Assembly (NCBI RefSeq): GCF_017939745.1
Contig: NZ_JAGKQQ010000001.1
Location: 1,860,001 to 1,924,000 of the forward strand
DNA from: Gemmata palustris
GTDB lineage: Bacteria > Planctomycetota > Planctomycetia > Gemmatales > Gemmataceae
DNA length: 64,000 bases
Direction of reading: 5' to 3'
Part shown: one piece after another, positions 25,270 to 33,423 of the stretch
Position numbering within the stretch: position 1 is the first letter of the stretch
How the letters are laid out: every line of letters begins with the position of its first letter
The notes under the pieces: generated by a model
The model's database searches: none
What the model saw: only the letters and a program-made list of their open reading frames with translations
What the model was told of the DNA's origin: nothing
Translations under genes and position numbers: made by a program

Positions 25270-26454
25270 TTACTTCTTCGGAGGGGTCGGGACGGTCGGC
25301 GGGGCCGGGGGCACCGGCTTGCTCGGTTTGGGCGGGTGGGCACCGAGGTCCACCTCGATGGTCTGGAGGGCCTCCCCGCGGCGCACTTCGAGCCGGACCT
25401 TGCTGCCCGTTCGCGTGTGCTTCTTGATGAAATCGTCGAACGCCTTGATGCTCACGATCGGCTCACCGTCGACGAAGCTCACGAGATCATCGGGGCGGAG
25501 CCCGGCCTTGTCCGCGGGCGAGCCCGGCACCACGTCCTCGATGAACGCCGGCGTGCGCTCGAGCACGTTGGGGACGAAGACGATCCCGTGGTACCCGCCC
25601 TGCCCGATGACGTCCTTCCGAACGACCGGCTTGTATTTGCCCTGCAGCGCCAGGGTGACGAACTCCGGCATCGCGATCGTGGTGATTTTCTCCTCCTCGA
25701 CGTCCCTGCCGTCCTTGTCCTTGGTGAGCACCTTTTCCTTCACGTCGACCTTCCCGCCGACCGGGATCGCGTAGTTCATCCACGTCTCGGTCAGGCTGTT
25801 CTTGATCTCGCGGCCGATGATGCCGAGCAGTTCGCCCTTGCGGTTGAGCAGCGCGCCGCCGGCGGCCCCGGGGTTGTTGGTGATCGCGTCCACCACGTAC
25901 ACGTCGCCGGTGTACGGGAACTCGAAGATCCCGCGGCGCCCGGCCATCTTCGTGTACGCGGAGACGACCCCGCGCTGCACGCTCAGCGGCTCGTCGCGGA
26001 GCGCGATCTCGAACGTGTTGCTCATGGCGATGATCCAGTCGCCCGCGCCCGCGGGCGGGCGCTTCGCGGCCGCGCCGAAGTCGAAGTAGTCGAGGTCGAG
26101 CCCGGTCGGGTCCTCGAGCTTCTTCCCCTCCGGGCGGATCTTGATGAGCGCGACGTCGAGGAGCGGTTCGGTCACGATCACCTGCGCCGGGAGGCGCTGG
26201 CCGTCGTAGAGGTGGACGACGAGCGCGGTCGTGTCGAGCAACTGGCTCGCGACCGTGAGGACGTGCCCCTCCTTGCTGATGACGATCCCGGTGCCGTAGT
26301 TGTTGATGCGCTGGAACCCGCCGGCGCCGAAGATCTTCACGAGCTTCTTGTTCGCCTTTTCCGCCGTGTCCGCGAACGGGTCGGCCGCGGGCGCGAGGGC
26401 CGGCGCGCCGAGAACCGCCAGGGCCGCGAGGAAAACGGAGTGTCGCGTAAACAT
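25270..26454 (-). CDS. HtrA-like protein with degenerate active site and one PDZ domain
   Basis: The 394-residue protein has a signal peptide (about 1-24), a trypsin-like fold and one PDZ domain (about 290-375; VPGSPADKAGLRPDDLVSFV). Aligned with its intact neighbour, the His position is Ser70 (GHVLTVASQLL), Asp100 is kept (PLLDVALIKI), and the Ser position is Ala198 (NNPGAAGG in place of NPGNSGG). It should bind substrates or partners without cleaving. The C-terminal tail is Pro/Lys-rich. The gap to the upstream paralogue is 73 nt and contains a GC-rich hairpin, so co-transcription is likely. The family call is firm; loss of activity is inferred from three aligned positions. Confidence 0.85.
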   Translation of the reverse strand: MFTRHSVFLAALAVLGAPALAPAADPFADTAEKANKKLVKIFGAGGFQRINNYGTGIVISKEGHVLTVASQLLDTTALVVHLYDGQRLPAQVIVTEPLLDVALIKIRPEGKKLEDPTGLDLDYFDFGAAAKRPPAGAGDWIIAMSNTFEIALRDEPLSVQRGVVSAYTKMAGRRGIFEFPYTGDVYVVDAITNNPGAAGGALLNRKGELLGIIGREIKNSLTETWMNYAIPVGGKVDVKEKVLTKDKDGRDVEEEKITTIAMPEFVTLALQGKYKPVVRKDVIGQGGYHGIVFVPNVLERTPAFIEDVVPGSPADKAGLRPDDLVSFVDGEPIVSIKAFDDFIKKHTRTGSKVRLEVRRGEALQTIEVDLGAHPPKPSKPVPPAPPTVPTPPKK

Positions 26455-26486
26455 GGTAGTTGTGGTGTGCCGTGGTGAGGGATCGT

Positions 26487-26514
26487 GCGGCCCGCGCGTT
26501 CGGGCGCGGGCCGC
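26487..26514. other. Intercistronic GC hairpin
   Basis: 11-bp stem GCGGCCCGCGC / GCGCGGGCCGC (26487-26497 with 26504-26514), loop 6 nt, no T run on the minus strand. It sits between the active and degenerate HtrA-like genes, so it is more likely an mRNA-stabilising or processing element than a terminator. Confidence 0.55.
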
Positions 26515-26527
26515 GCGGTGGCCCGAG

Positions 26528-28348
26528 TTACTTGCCCAGTGTCCACTTCGTCGGGGTGAGGACCGCGTAGCGCTTGTCGGCGTGGCGCACCTCGATGCGG
26601 CCCGGCACCTTGCGCCCGTCCACGTCCTTGTAGTCGGAGAAGTACACCTCGCACGGGTCCGCTTCGGCGTCCTTCGAGTCCTTCGCGATGTACGACTCGA
26701 ACCCGAGGAGCGTGGCGTCTTTGAGCGAGAAGAACCACTTGCAGTTGACCGAGCCGTGCTTGCTCACGATCACCGCGCAGTCCACGCGGAGCGCCGCGAG
26801 CGACTTGGGCGCGGAGCCGTCGGCCGGGTACGGGTAGAACGGCTCGTTTCCGCCGTGGGCGAACTCGCCCTCGAACCCCTTCGCGCCGAGCGTCAGGAGC
26901 CGCTGGTACTGGTACAGGGCCGTCATCAGCCCGCCGCTCCCGAGCGGCTGCTTCTGCAGCCCGATGTCCGTCTGCTTGAGCGGCTCGAGGCTGGTTTCGA
27001 CGTTCATCTTCAGCGTGACCTTGGTCGTGTCCTTGGTCTCGGCGATCTCGACGCGCAGCGCCCCCTCGCGGTCCGGCATCTTGAACCCGCCCTCGATCGT
27101 CCACGAGCCGGTGGCCGTCGAGAAGTCGCCGTGCTTCTTGAACGCGGCGAGCAACTTGTCGCGCTCGAGCGCGTTGAAGTACCAGTTCGAGTACCCCTTC
27201 TTCGCCTCGTACATTTTGGCGATCTCGCCGGTCGCCTTCGGCGCCGGGGTCGGGGGCGCCGGTTGGGGCGGACCCTCGCCGGGCACCGGCGGCTTCTCCC
27301 GCTCCTTTTCCATGTTCCCCATCAACCGGACCAGGAGCTCCTTCTGCTCGTTCGCCCGGCGGATCGTGACCGGCAGGCGCCAATCTTTGGGGTAGATCCC
27401 GAGCGCGTTCTTGAACTGGTTCGTGCTCGTCATCGCGCGCCCGGCGAACTCGAGCAACTGGTCGTTGTTCTCGAGCCCGCGCCGGGAGGCGTCGCTCTCG
27501 TCCAGGATCTGCTTCACGACCATCTGGGCGAGCGGGGCGTCCTCGGACTTGCTGGCGACGAACGCGCCGAGCGTGGCGTGGTCCGTGTCGATCCCGGCCC
27601 GCAGGTGGCCCATAAAGTTCTTGATCTGGTTGATCGAGATCGCGTACCCGACGCCGGAGTTCACCCGGCCCCGCTTCTCGAACGACCCGCGCCCGTTGAT
27701 CCCGATCAGTTCGCCCTGCATGTTGAACAGCGGGCCGCCCGAGTTCCCGGGGTTGATCGAGGTCTCGATCTGGATGCAGTCGGTGTACTCGAGCAGCCCC
27801 TTCCCTTCGGGCGGCTGGTACCGGTTCACCCCGCTCACGAGCCCGTAGGTCACGGTCGGGGTGAAGTCCATCGCCAGCGAGAACGGGTTGCCCATTGCGA
27901 GGGACCAGTCGCCCCCGCGCACCTTGTCGCTGTCGCCGAGCTTCACGAACGGGAACGGCTTGCCCTTCTCCTTCGGGACCATGCGAATGAGGGCCACGTC
28001 CCCGACCTTATCGATGCCGCACACGACCGCGTCGTAGAGCACGCCGTCGGCGAGCCCCGCGCGGGGCAGCGGCCCGGTCGCCTGGACGACGTGGAAGTTG
28101 GTCAGCGCGTAGCCCTCGGCGTCGATGAGCACGCCGGACCCGCACCCCTCCCCGTTGGGCATGCACACCGCCACCACAGCCGGGTGGACCTTCTTGATCG
28201 CGGCGATGCGCTGGGCCTGGGCGTCGAGTACGCCCTTGTCCACGTCGAGCGGGGCCGCCGGGGCCACCGGCACCAGCAGACCGGCGGTCGCGACGACCGC
28301 ACACGCGGCCACCGCCGCGAGGCGGGACGGTCGAAGAAATCGGCTCAT
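26528..28348 (-). CDS. Secreted trypsin-like (HtrA/S1C) serine protease with PDZ domain
   Basis: The 606-residue protein has a signal peptide (about 1-32). Its trypsin-like domain has an intact triad: His86 (ALTNFHVV), Asp117 (VGDVALI) and Ser203 (NPGNSGGPL). A degenerate PDZ-like region follows (about 265-350), then a Pro-rich linker (about 355-375) and a beta-rich C-terminal domain of about 230 residues not recognised. It should act in the periplasm or at the envelope as a housekeeping or quality-control protease. The start at 28348 is preceded by GGGG; the longer frame to 28474 overlaps the upstream gene's end and lacks a signal. It is the only catalytically complete member of the HtrA-like trio. 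Confidence 0.9.
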   Translation of the reverse strand: MSRFLRPSRLAAVAACAVVATAGLLVPVAPAAPLDVDKGVLDAQAQRIAAIKKVHPAVVAVCMPNGEGCGSGVLIDAEGYALTNFHVVQATGPLPRAGLADGVLYDAVVCGIDKVGDVALIRMVPKEKGKPFPFVKLGDSDKVRGGDWSLAMGNPFSLAMDFTPTVTYGLVSGVNRYQPPEGKGLLEYTDCIQIETSINPGNSGGPLFNMQGELIGINGRGSFEKRGRVNSGVGYAISINQIKNFMGHLRAGIDTDHATLGAFVASKSEDAPLAQMVVKQILDESDASRRGLENNDQLLEFAGRAMTSTNQFKNALGIYPKDWRLPVTIRRANEQKELLVRLMGNMEKEREKPPVPGEGPPQPAPPTPAPKATGEIAKMYEAKKGYSNWYFNALERDKLLAAFKKHGDFSTATGSWTIEGGFKMPDREGALRVEIAETKDTTKVTLKMNVETSLEPLKQTDIGLQKQPLGSGGLMTALYQYQRLLTLGAKGFEGEFAHGGNEPFYPYPADGSAPKSLAALRVDCAVIVSKHGSVNCKWFFSLKDATLLGFESYIAKDSKDAEADPCEVYFSDYKDVDGRKVPGRIEVRHADKRYAVLTPTKWTLGK

Positions 28349-28379
28349 GGTGAAGCCCCGGAAGGAACGTGAATTCGGC

Positions 28380-28417
28380 GCGGGCCGCTCGCGGAGCGAG
28401 CGGGTGCGTGGGCCCGC
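28380..28417. other. Intercistronic hairpin containing the dispersed 19-mer
   Basis: Outer arms GCGGGCC / GGCCCGC (28380-28386 with 28411-28417) enclose CCGCTCGCGGAGCGAGCGG (28385-28403), an 8-bp hairpin with loop GGA. The same 19-mer occurs in both arms of the inverted repeat at 18895-19005, so this is a third copy. Confidence 0.6.
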
Positions 28418-28470
28418 AAGTTGAGGTTCGTAATTGTCGGCGCGACCCACTCGAAGAGCGAACGGTACGG

Positions 28471-29721
28471 TCACTTCTGGACGCGAGCCTCGGCCAGCGT
28501 GACGTAGTTCCCGTTGAGCGGCGTGTCCGCTTCGACGATGATGCGCAACTGTTTGACGCCCTTAACGGCAAGAACTAACCCTTTGGGTTTGTCCTTTCGC
28601 TTCAGTTGTTCGGTGAACAGCACCTGACCGTCGGCCTCAATGGTCACCCGGGCGGCGCTCGTCGCGTTCGCGCCGTTCTCGTCGATCCCGACCGTCGCCT
28701 TGAATTGCGTGTAGTCGCCCCCGAGGTTGAACGTCGCGACCGTTTCCGGGGCGATGCACACGCCCTTCGGGAACGACTGGTTTTCCAGTTTGATCGTCTC
28801 GTTCGAGAGGGACCGGTCCTTCAGGTACGCCGCGGTCGGGTTGAGGCGCTTCTCAATGAGCGGCACCTCGGGCAGTTCGAGCTGCGGGTCGAGGTCCGAC
28901 AGGTACGCGACGTTGCCGAGCGCGTAATCGAGCTTCACCAGGGCCGCGGTCGAGGCGTACTTGATCGTGGCGCCGGCCACTGTCGTCACGGAAACGCCCT
29001 CGGGTGCGATCGAGATCGCGGACGCGGTGAGCGCGTTCCCGAACACGTCGGTCACTTTGCACAGCGTCGCCGGGATGACCGGCGGTTGCGGCTGGTAGAA
29101 CACGAGCCCCGCCGCACGCGACAACGGGAGCTCGTCCTTCCCGCCGCCCTCCTTCTCGAAGGTTACGAACGGCCTGTTACCCGTCGCGGTCCCGCTCAGC
29201 ACGGTGCCCTGAATGTACGTGAAGCCGGTTTCTTGTGCGATCACGTACAGGTCGCGCTTGCCGCGGTTCGCCAGCATCTTCTTCCAGGCGTCCCGCACCT
29301 TCGCGTCGTCGGCCCGCTTCATCGCGGAAAAAACCGCGCCCATCGGGAGCTCGATTTTCGGAAGGGGGAGGCCCTGCGGACCCGGGACCGGGTCGGCCTC
29401 AAACTGTTTGTCTTTCAGGGAGAACTTCACAACGCGGAACGTCGAACCGTCGGTCAGTTCGATCTCGGAGAAGGTCGTCACGTCCTTCGGGACCGGCGCG
29501 ACCTTGTTCCCCAAATCGACCACCACGATGTCGCGCGCCGGGATCTGCGCCTTGCTCTCGCCCACGGCGAACATCACGCCCTGAGCGTCCACGGCCACGA
29601 GCTTCCCGTTGAGCTTCTTGCCGGCACTGGTGGTCACGTCGTCGCCGGTAGCACCGGGTCCGGTAAGAGCAAGAACCGTGAGTCCGGCGGCGAGAGCCAC
29701 TGCGCGGCGGGGGAATCGCAT
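28471..29721 (-). CDS. Secreted NPCBM-domain protein
   Basis: The 416-residue protein has a signal peptide (MRFPRRAVALAAGLTVLALT). The N-terminal and middle parts are beta-rich without a recognised family; GKKLNGKLVAVDAQG is a typical strand-turn segment. The C-terminal ~140 residues match the NPCBM/NEW2 type of putative carbohydrate-binding module: RSLSNETIKLENQSFPKGV, then TVGIDENG and a final LRIIVEADTPLNGNYVTLAE. Such modules occur on exported glycan-related proteins. It lies between a helical secreted protein and the HtrA-like trio and probably works at the cell envelope. GAGG precedes the chosen ATG. Confidence 0.8.
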   Translation of the reverse strand: MRFPRRAVALAAGLTVLALTGPGATGDDVTTSAGKKLNGKLVAVDAQGVMFAVGESKAQIPARDIVVVDLGNKVAPVPKDVTTFSEIELTDGSTFRVVKFSLKDKQFEADPVPGPQGLPLPKIELPMGAVFSAMKRADDAKVRDAWKKMLANRGKRDLYVIAQETGFTYIQGTVLSGTATGNRPFVTFEKEGGGKDELPLSRAAGLVFYQPQPPVIPATLCKVTDVFGNALTASAISIAPEGVSVTTVAGATIKYASTAALVKLDYALGNVAYLSDLDPQLELPEVPLIEKRLNPTAAYLKDRSLSNETIKLENQSFPKGVCIAPETVATFNLGGDYTQFKATVGIDENGANATSAARVTIEADGQVLFTEQLKRKDKPKGLVLAVKGVKQLRIIVEADTPLNGNYVTLAEARVQK

Positions 29722-29795
29722 CGTTGAGTTCCTCGCGCTGACGGAAGGGACGGGTGGCCCGGGCACGCGGTCGACCGCACCCACTGCGAACGGAG

Positions 29796-29827
29796 AGGCG
29801 GTGGCCGATTGCGGTCGGCCACCGCCT
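29796..29827. other. Intercistronic GC hairpin
   Basis: Perfect 13-bp stem AGGCGGTGGCCGA / TCGGCCACCGCCT (29796-29808 with 29815-29827), loop TTGCGG, no following T run on the minus strand. It lies between the stop at 29857 and the NPCBM gene start. Confidence 0.6.
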
Positions 29828-29856
29828 AGATTATACCGCCGTAACGCGCCGACCAC

Positions 29857-30957
29857 TCACTTCTTGTACCCGTGGATCTTGTCCAGGGACTCGAAGTAGT
29901 TCTTAATCATCGGCTCGAACTTGGCCGGCAGATCACGGGTAATGTCCTGGACGACCTTGGCCCGTTGCGCGGCCGGCAGCGAGCCCCACTGTTCGGCGAT
30001 CTTGCGGAGCTCCTGGTCGGTGACCTTGCCCGGCCCGCTCCCGCCCATGATCTTGCTGTCGGCGGCCGGCTTGCTCGGGTTCAGGTTGTTGCCGTTACCG
30101 TTGCCGTTGCCCTGGCCGCCGCCGGGGCAGTTGCCGCCGTTGCACTGACCACCCTTGCACTGGGATTCGAGTTCCTTGATGATCTCGTCGAGGCGGAACA
30201 CGATCTTCTTCTGGATGTCCTGGGTCTTTTCGCCGCCGCGGGACAGGTCGAGCCGGCGCCCGCTGTTGTCCATCAGGCGCTCGATGTTCGACAGGTCCTT
30301 CGGGTCGCTGGCCCAGTTCTGCATTTCAAAGAACATGAGGGTGGCGACGATCTTGTAGCGGTCCGGGGCGTCGGACACGTCGTCGAGGAGCTTGACGATC
30401 GAGGTGATCGCCGCTTCCTTGTCGCCGGTCTTCATCGCGGTCGCGTGGTGCGAAACGGCTTTGAAGAAGTACAGGCTGGCCGGGTCGACGGCGACGTCCG
30501 GGTTCACGCCCTTGAGGGCGTCGATGGCCTCTTCGTACACCTTCTTGCTGGCCGCGGCCTTCGCGAACGCGAGGGCGACGTTGGTGCGGAAGAAGGCGTC
30601 CTGCTTGTCGTCCTTCAGAATGCCCGGGACCGCGGCCGGGGCCACGGCGTCCTGCTTGCGCACGCTGGCGAGCATCGCGGCGACTTCGGAGTTCCCCAGC
30701 GCGAGCGCGTCGGCGGTGCGGTCGAGAACGGTTCGCTTCTCGTCGGCCCAAACCTTGTCGAAAGCGGCCTGATCGAACTTGCCGACCGACTTCAACCACG
30801 CTTCGGACTTCGCCTTGGCGGATTCCGGGGTGGCGGCTTTCAGCGTGCTGAAGCCGAACGTCGGCTTTTTGGCCGGTTCAGCGGCGAACGCTGGGGTGAC
30901 GGTTGTGACCAGTCCCGCGGAGACCGCGGCGGCCGCAAACAGCTGGCGAATCTTCAC
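29857..30957 (-). CDS. Secreted helical protein of unknown function
   Basis: The 366-residue protein has a clear signal peptide (MKIRQLFAAAAVSAGLVTTV, cleavage near 25). The mature part is almost all helical, in TPR- or HEAT-like short helices (about 45-255). A Cys/Gly/Asn-rich stretch follows (CKGGQCNGGNCPGGG at about 267-281) with a GNGNGNGNN run, then a helical C-terminal segment (ELRKIAEQWGSLPAAQRAK). That last segment resembles the ends of other planctomycete proteins found beside MoxR/DUF4175-type genes, but no named family could be assigned. Its place in the minus-strand cluster suggests an envelope role. Confidence 0.7.
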   Translation of the reverse strand: MKIRQLFAAAAVSAGLVTTVTPAFAAEPAKKPTFGFSTLKAATPESAKAKSEAWLKSVGKFDQAAFDKVWADEKRTVLDRTADALALGNSEVAAMLASVRKQDAVAPAAVPGILKDDKQDAFFRTNVALAFAKAAASKKVYEEAIDALKGVNPDVAVDPASLYFFKAVSHHATAMKTGDKEAAITSIVKLLDDVSDAPDRYKIVATLMFFEMQNWASDPKDLSNIERLMDNSGRRLDLSRGGEKTQDIQKKIVFRLDEIIKELESQCKGGQCNGGNCPGGGQGNGNGNGNNLNPSKPAADSKIMGGSGPGKVTDQELRKIAEQWGSLPAAQRAKVVQDITRDLPAKFEPMIKNYFESLDKIHGYKK

Positions 30958-31138
30958 GACACAACTCCTCGGGTTCGGAAATGGAGCGGAGAGTCACTTG
31001 CGATTTTTGCGGACACGCGGTGGCCATCTCTGATCAGAAGACGACCACCACACGCTTTTTTCACACCTGCAACTTACCTTTTTCTGGAAACGGACACAAC
31101 AAATTTCGTGCCACCATCAGGCACTCCTCATTTTCGGC

Positions 31139-33085
31139 TCACTGATTTTCCTTGTTCGCGATCTTGTGCAGCATGTCTTGCAGCACTTTCTGGCGGGCGG
31201 CGAGTTGGTTCAACTCCGCCTGGATCAGCGGATCTTTGGCCTGTTCGCCCGGATCTTGCTTGTTGTACATGACCGTCCGCTTGTTCACCTGCTCCTGGAG
31301 TGACTTCACCAACTTGAGTTCGGCGAGGAGTTCCAGCAGCTTGTTGTCCGGCTTCTTGGCGTTCGGGTCGTTCGGCTTCGGTTCGCTCGGTTTGTTTTCC
31401 AGGTCCTGCTTGGCCTTCTTGAGAGCCTCCCTCATCATCTTGAGTTGTTCGATGATGTCGCCCTCGATCTGCTGCGTGTCCTCGCCGACGCGGGCCTCGT
31501 TGAGGCGCTTCTGGACCGCTTCCATGTCGCCCCGAACTTCCTTCAGCACGCCCGCGAACACGACCGCGCTGCCCTCGCCCTCCATCAGCTTGAGCGTGGC
31601 GTCGGCGATCCCGATGATCTGGCTCTCCTTGTCGGCCTGAGTTTGGCTCTTCTGGATCTCCGCGACCGCCGGCTTGCCGCCGAGCGACTGCACGGTTTTG
31701 TAAATGTTTACGGTATCGCCCTGCACTTCGGTTTGCAGCTTGAGCATCAGGGTGACGCGCTGTTCGAGGTTCGCAAGGAGCTTGGCCAGTTCCTTTTCGC
31801 GGAGCTGCTTCAGGCGCGCTTCCAGATCCTTGAGCGCCTCTTCCAGCTTCTTGATCGCCTCGTCCTGCTTCTTGGTGGCAGGGGTCTTCTCGTTCTTCTT
31901 GATGTCCTCTTCAGCGCCCTGCTGTTGCGGGACGGCCTCTTGCACGTTCTGCGCGGCCGGGTCCTTCTTGCCGCCTTGCGGGGGCGGGTTACCGCCCGAG
32001 GGCGAACCGCCGCTCTTGGAACCGCCGGGGCTGGGCTGGCCCATGCCCATCCCGCCCATGCCCTCGCCGCCCATCGGCTTGCCCTCGCCGCCCGGTTGGC
32101 CGGCCGACGGCTTGCTATCGGCCTTACCCGCGCCCTGGGCCTTGCTCTCGCCGCTCATCGGCTTGGGCTCGCCGCCCATCGGGTCCATCGGTTTGGCTTC
32201 GCCGCTCGGCTTGGCCTCGCCGCCCTTCGGGTCCATCGGGGCCGGCTTGTCGCCGCCGGGCATCCCGGCCATCGGCATCCCGCCCACCGGCTTGGCTTCG
32301 CCCCCGCCCTTCGGGTCCATTGGCATCCCACCCATACCCTCGGCCTTGTTGTCGCTCTTGTTTTCCTTGGTGTCGGGCTTGTTCTCGGCGGTGTTCTCGC
32401 CCGGCTTCGGCTCGGCCTTGTTCTCGGACTTCGGCTCCTGTTTCTCGCCGCCGTTCGGGTTGCCCTTGTCGTTCGGGTTGGCCGCCTTCGCGAGCGCGTT
32501 GGCCAGGTCCTGCGTCTTCTTCGCGAGGTCGTTCTGGTCCTTCGCGAGCTTGTCGGCGTCGCTCTTCGGGTTGAAGGTCCGCGCGAGCAGGTTCTCCTGC
32601 TTGGTTTTCACCTCGCGGATCGCCTTGATCGCCGCTTCGAGCTTCTCGATCTCCTTCCGCAACCGGGCGCTTTCGTCATCGGTTTCGAGGATACTGAGGA
32701 TCTCGGTCAGCGCGTCAATCAGCTTCTTGTCCTTGCCAAGTAGCGACTCGAAGTCGCTGCCGCCGAGGTTCTTACCGTTGAGCCCCTCAATGAGCTCCTT
32801 GAACAGCTTCTCGACGCCCCGCTCTTCGGCCAATTTCAGAACGGACCGGAGGGACTTGGCCCGATCCTTGTCTTCGGGGCTGTCGCTCTTCTCCCACTTC
32901 TGGGCGAGCCGTAACACCTGTTCCGTGAAGCTCTTGTAGAACTTCAGGTTCTCTTCTTGACTCCGCTTGGTACCGGTAGCGGGCACGGGCGTTGGCTGCT
33001 GGGCGGTAATGACCGAGGTGAGCACGAACAAGCCGACCGTCGCTGCGAAAGTCAGCGGCAGGAATGTCGGCAACCGGCGGAACAT
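31139..33085 (-). CDS. Exported coiled-coil protein with Gly/Met/Pro/Lys-rich central region
   Basis: The 648-residue protein has an N-terminal hydrophobic signal or anchor (LPLTFAATVGLFVLTSVI). Two coiled-coil-forming regions (about 35-200 and 400-640, rich in Lys/Glu/Gln) flank a low-complexity centre (about 205-385). The centre repeats units such as GGMPMDPKGGGEAKP and GGEGMGGMGMGQP. No enzymatic motif is visible. The position between the DUF4175-like membrane gene and a secreted helical protein suggests a structural partner of the VWA membrane proteins. GGAGG lies 8 nt before the chosen ATG at 33085. The family is not recognised. Confidence 0.75.
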   Translation of the reverse strand: MFRRLPTFLPLTFAATVGLFVLTSVITAQQPTPVPATGTKRSQEENLKFYKSFTEQVLRLAQKWEKSDSPEDKDRAKSLRSVLKLAEERGVEKLFKELIEGLNGKNLGGSDFESLLGKDKKLIDALTEILSILETDDESARLRKEIEKLEAAIKAIREVKTKQENLLARTFNPKSDADKLAKDQNDLAKKTQDLANALAKAANPNDKGNPNGGEKQEPKSENKAEPKPGENTAENKPDTKENKSDNKAEGMGGMPMDPKGGGEAKPVGGMPMAGMPGGDKPAPMDPKGGEAKPSGEAKPMDPMGGEPKPMSGESKAQGAGKADSKPSAGQPGGEGKPMGGEGMGGMGMGQPSPGGSKSGGSPSGGNPPPQGGKKDPAAQNVQEAVPQQQGAEEDIKKNEKTPATKKQDEAIKKLEEALKDLEARLKQLREKELAKLLANLEQRVTLMLKLQTEVQGDTVNIYKTVQSLGGKPAVAEIQKSQTQADKESQIIGIADATLKLMEGEGSAVVFAGVLKEVRGDMEAVQKRLNEARVGEDTQQIEGDIIEQLKMMREALKKAKQDLENKPSEPKPNDPNAKKPDNKLLELLAELKLVKSLQEQVNKRTVMYNKQDPGEQAKDPLIQAELNQLAARQKVLQDMLHKIANKENQ

Positions 33086-33423
33086 GGGAAGCCTCCCTCC
33101 GAGGGGGCGATGCGGCAAATCCGCGTCGCCGGGTGTTCATTCGTCTGCCATTGTGACGACCTGCGAGAGGGCCGCCAACAGACAACGGGGGAAAAACCAC
33201 AAGCGTTCGGGCAGATGTTACAGTCCGTTACGAATTCGATTTCTGCCTGCCCGTAATTGCACCGCGGAGCGATCTACTTGTGGGCACATTCGCTCTGTGA
33301 GCGGGCAGGTTTGGAACAGAAAGAACAAGGCGGACGCCGCTCCTTCACAGCAGGAAGCACCAGTCTTCGCCCCGGAGGGGCCGGCGTCCGTAGCACAGGG
33401 CGGAACCCCTGTGTGATTGAGAA
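33086..33423. other. 338-bp gap in the cluster with dispersed repeat copy 2
   Basis: This is the longest gap within the cluster. It holds the second copy (33364-33413) of the 50-bp repeat also found at 1267-1317. No gene is supported. A promoter for the downstream genes may lie here, but none could be picked. Confidence 0.4.
33364..33413. repeat. Dispersed 50-bp repeat, copy 2
   Basis: Same sequence type as 1267-1317: TCTTCGCCCCGGAG, GGCCGG and CGTAGCACAGGGC blocks shared. The terminal stem here is weaker (ACAGGG / CCCTGT with a larger loop). Confidence 0.6.
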
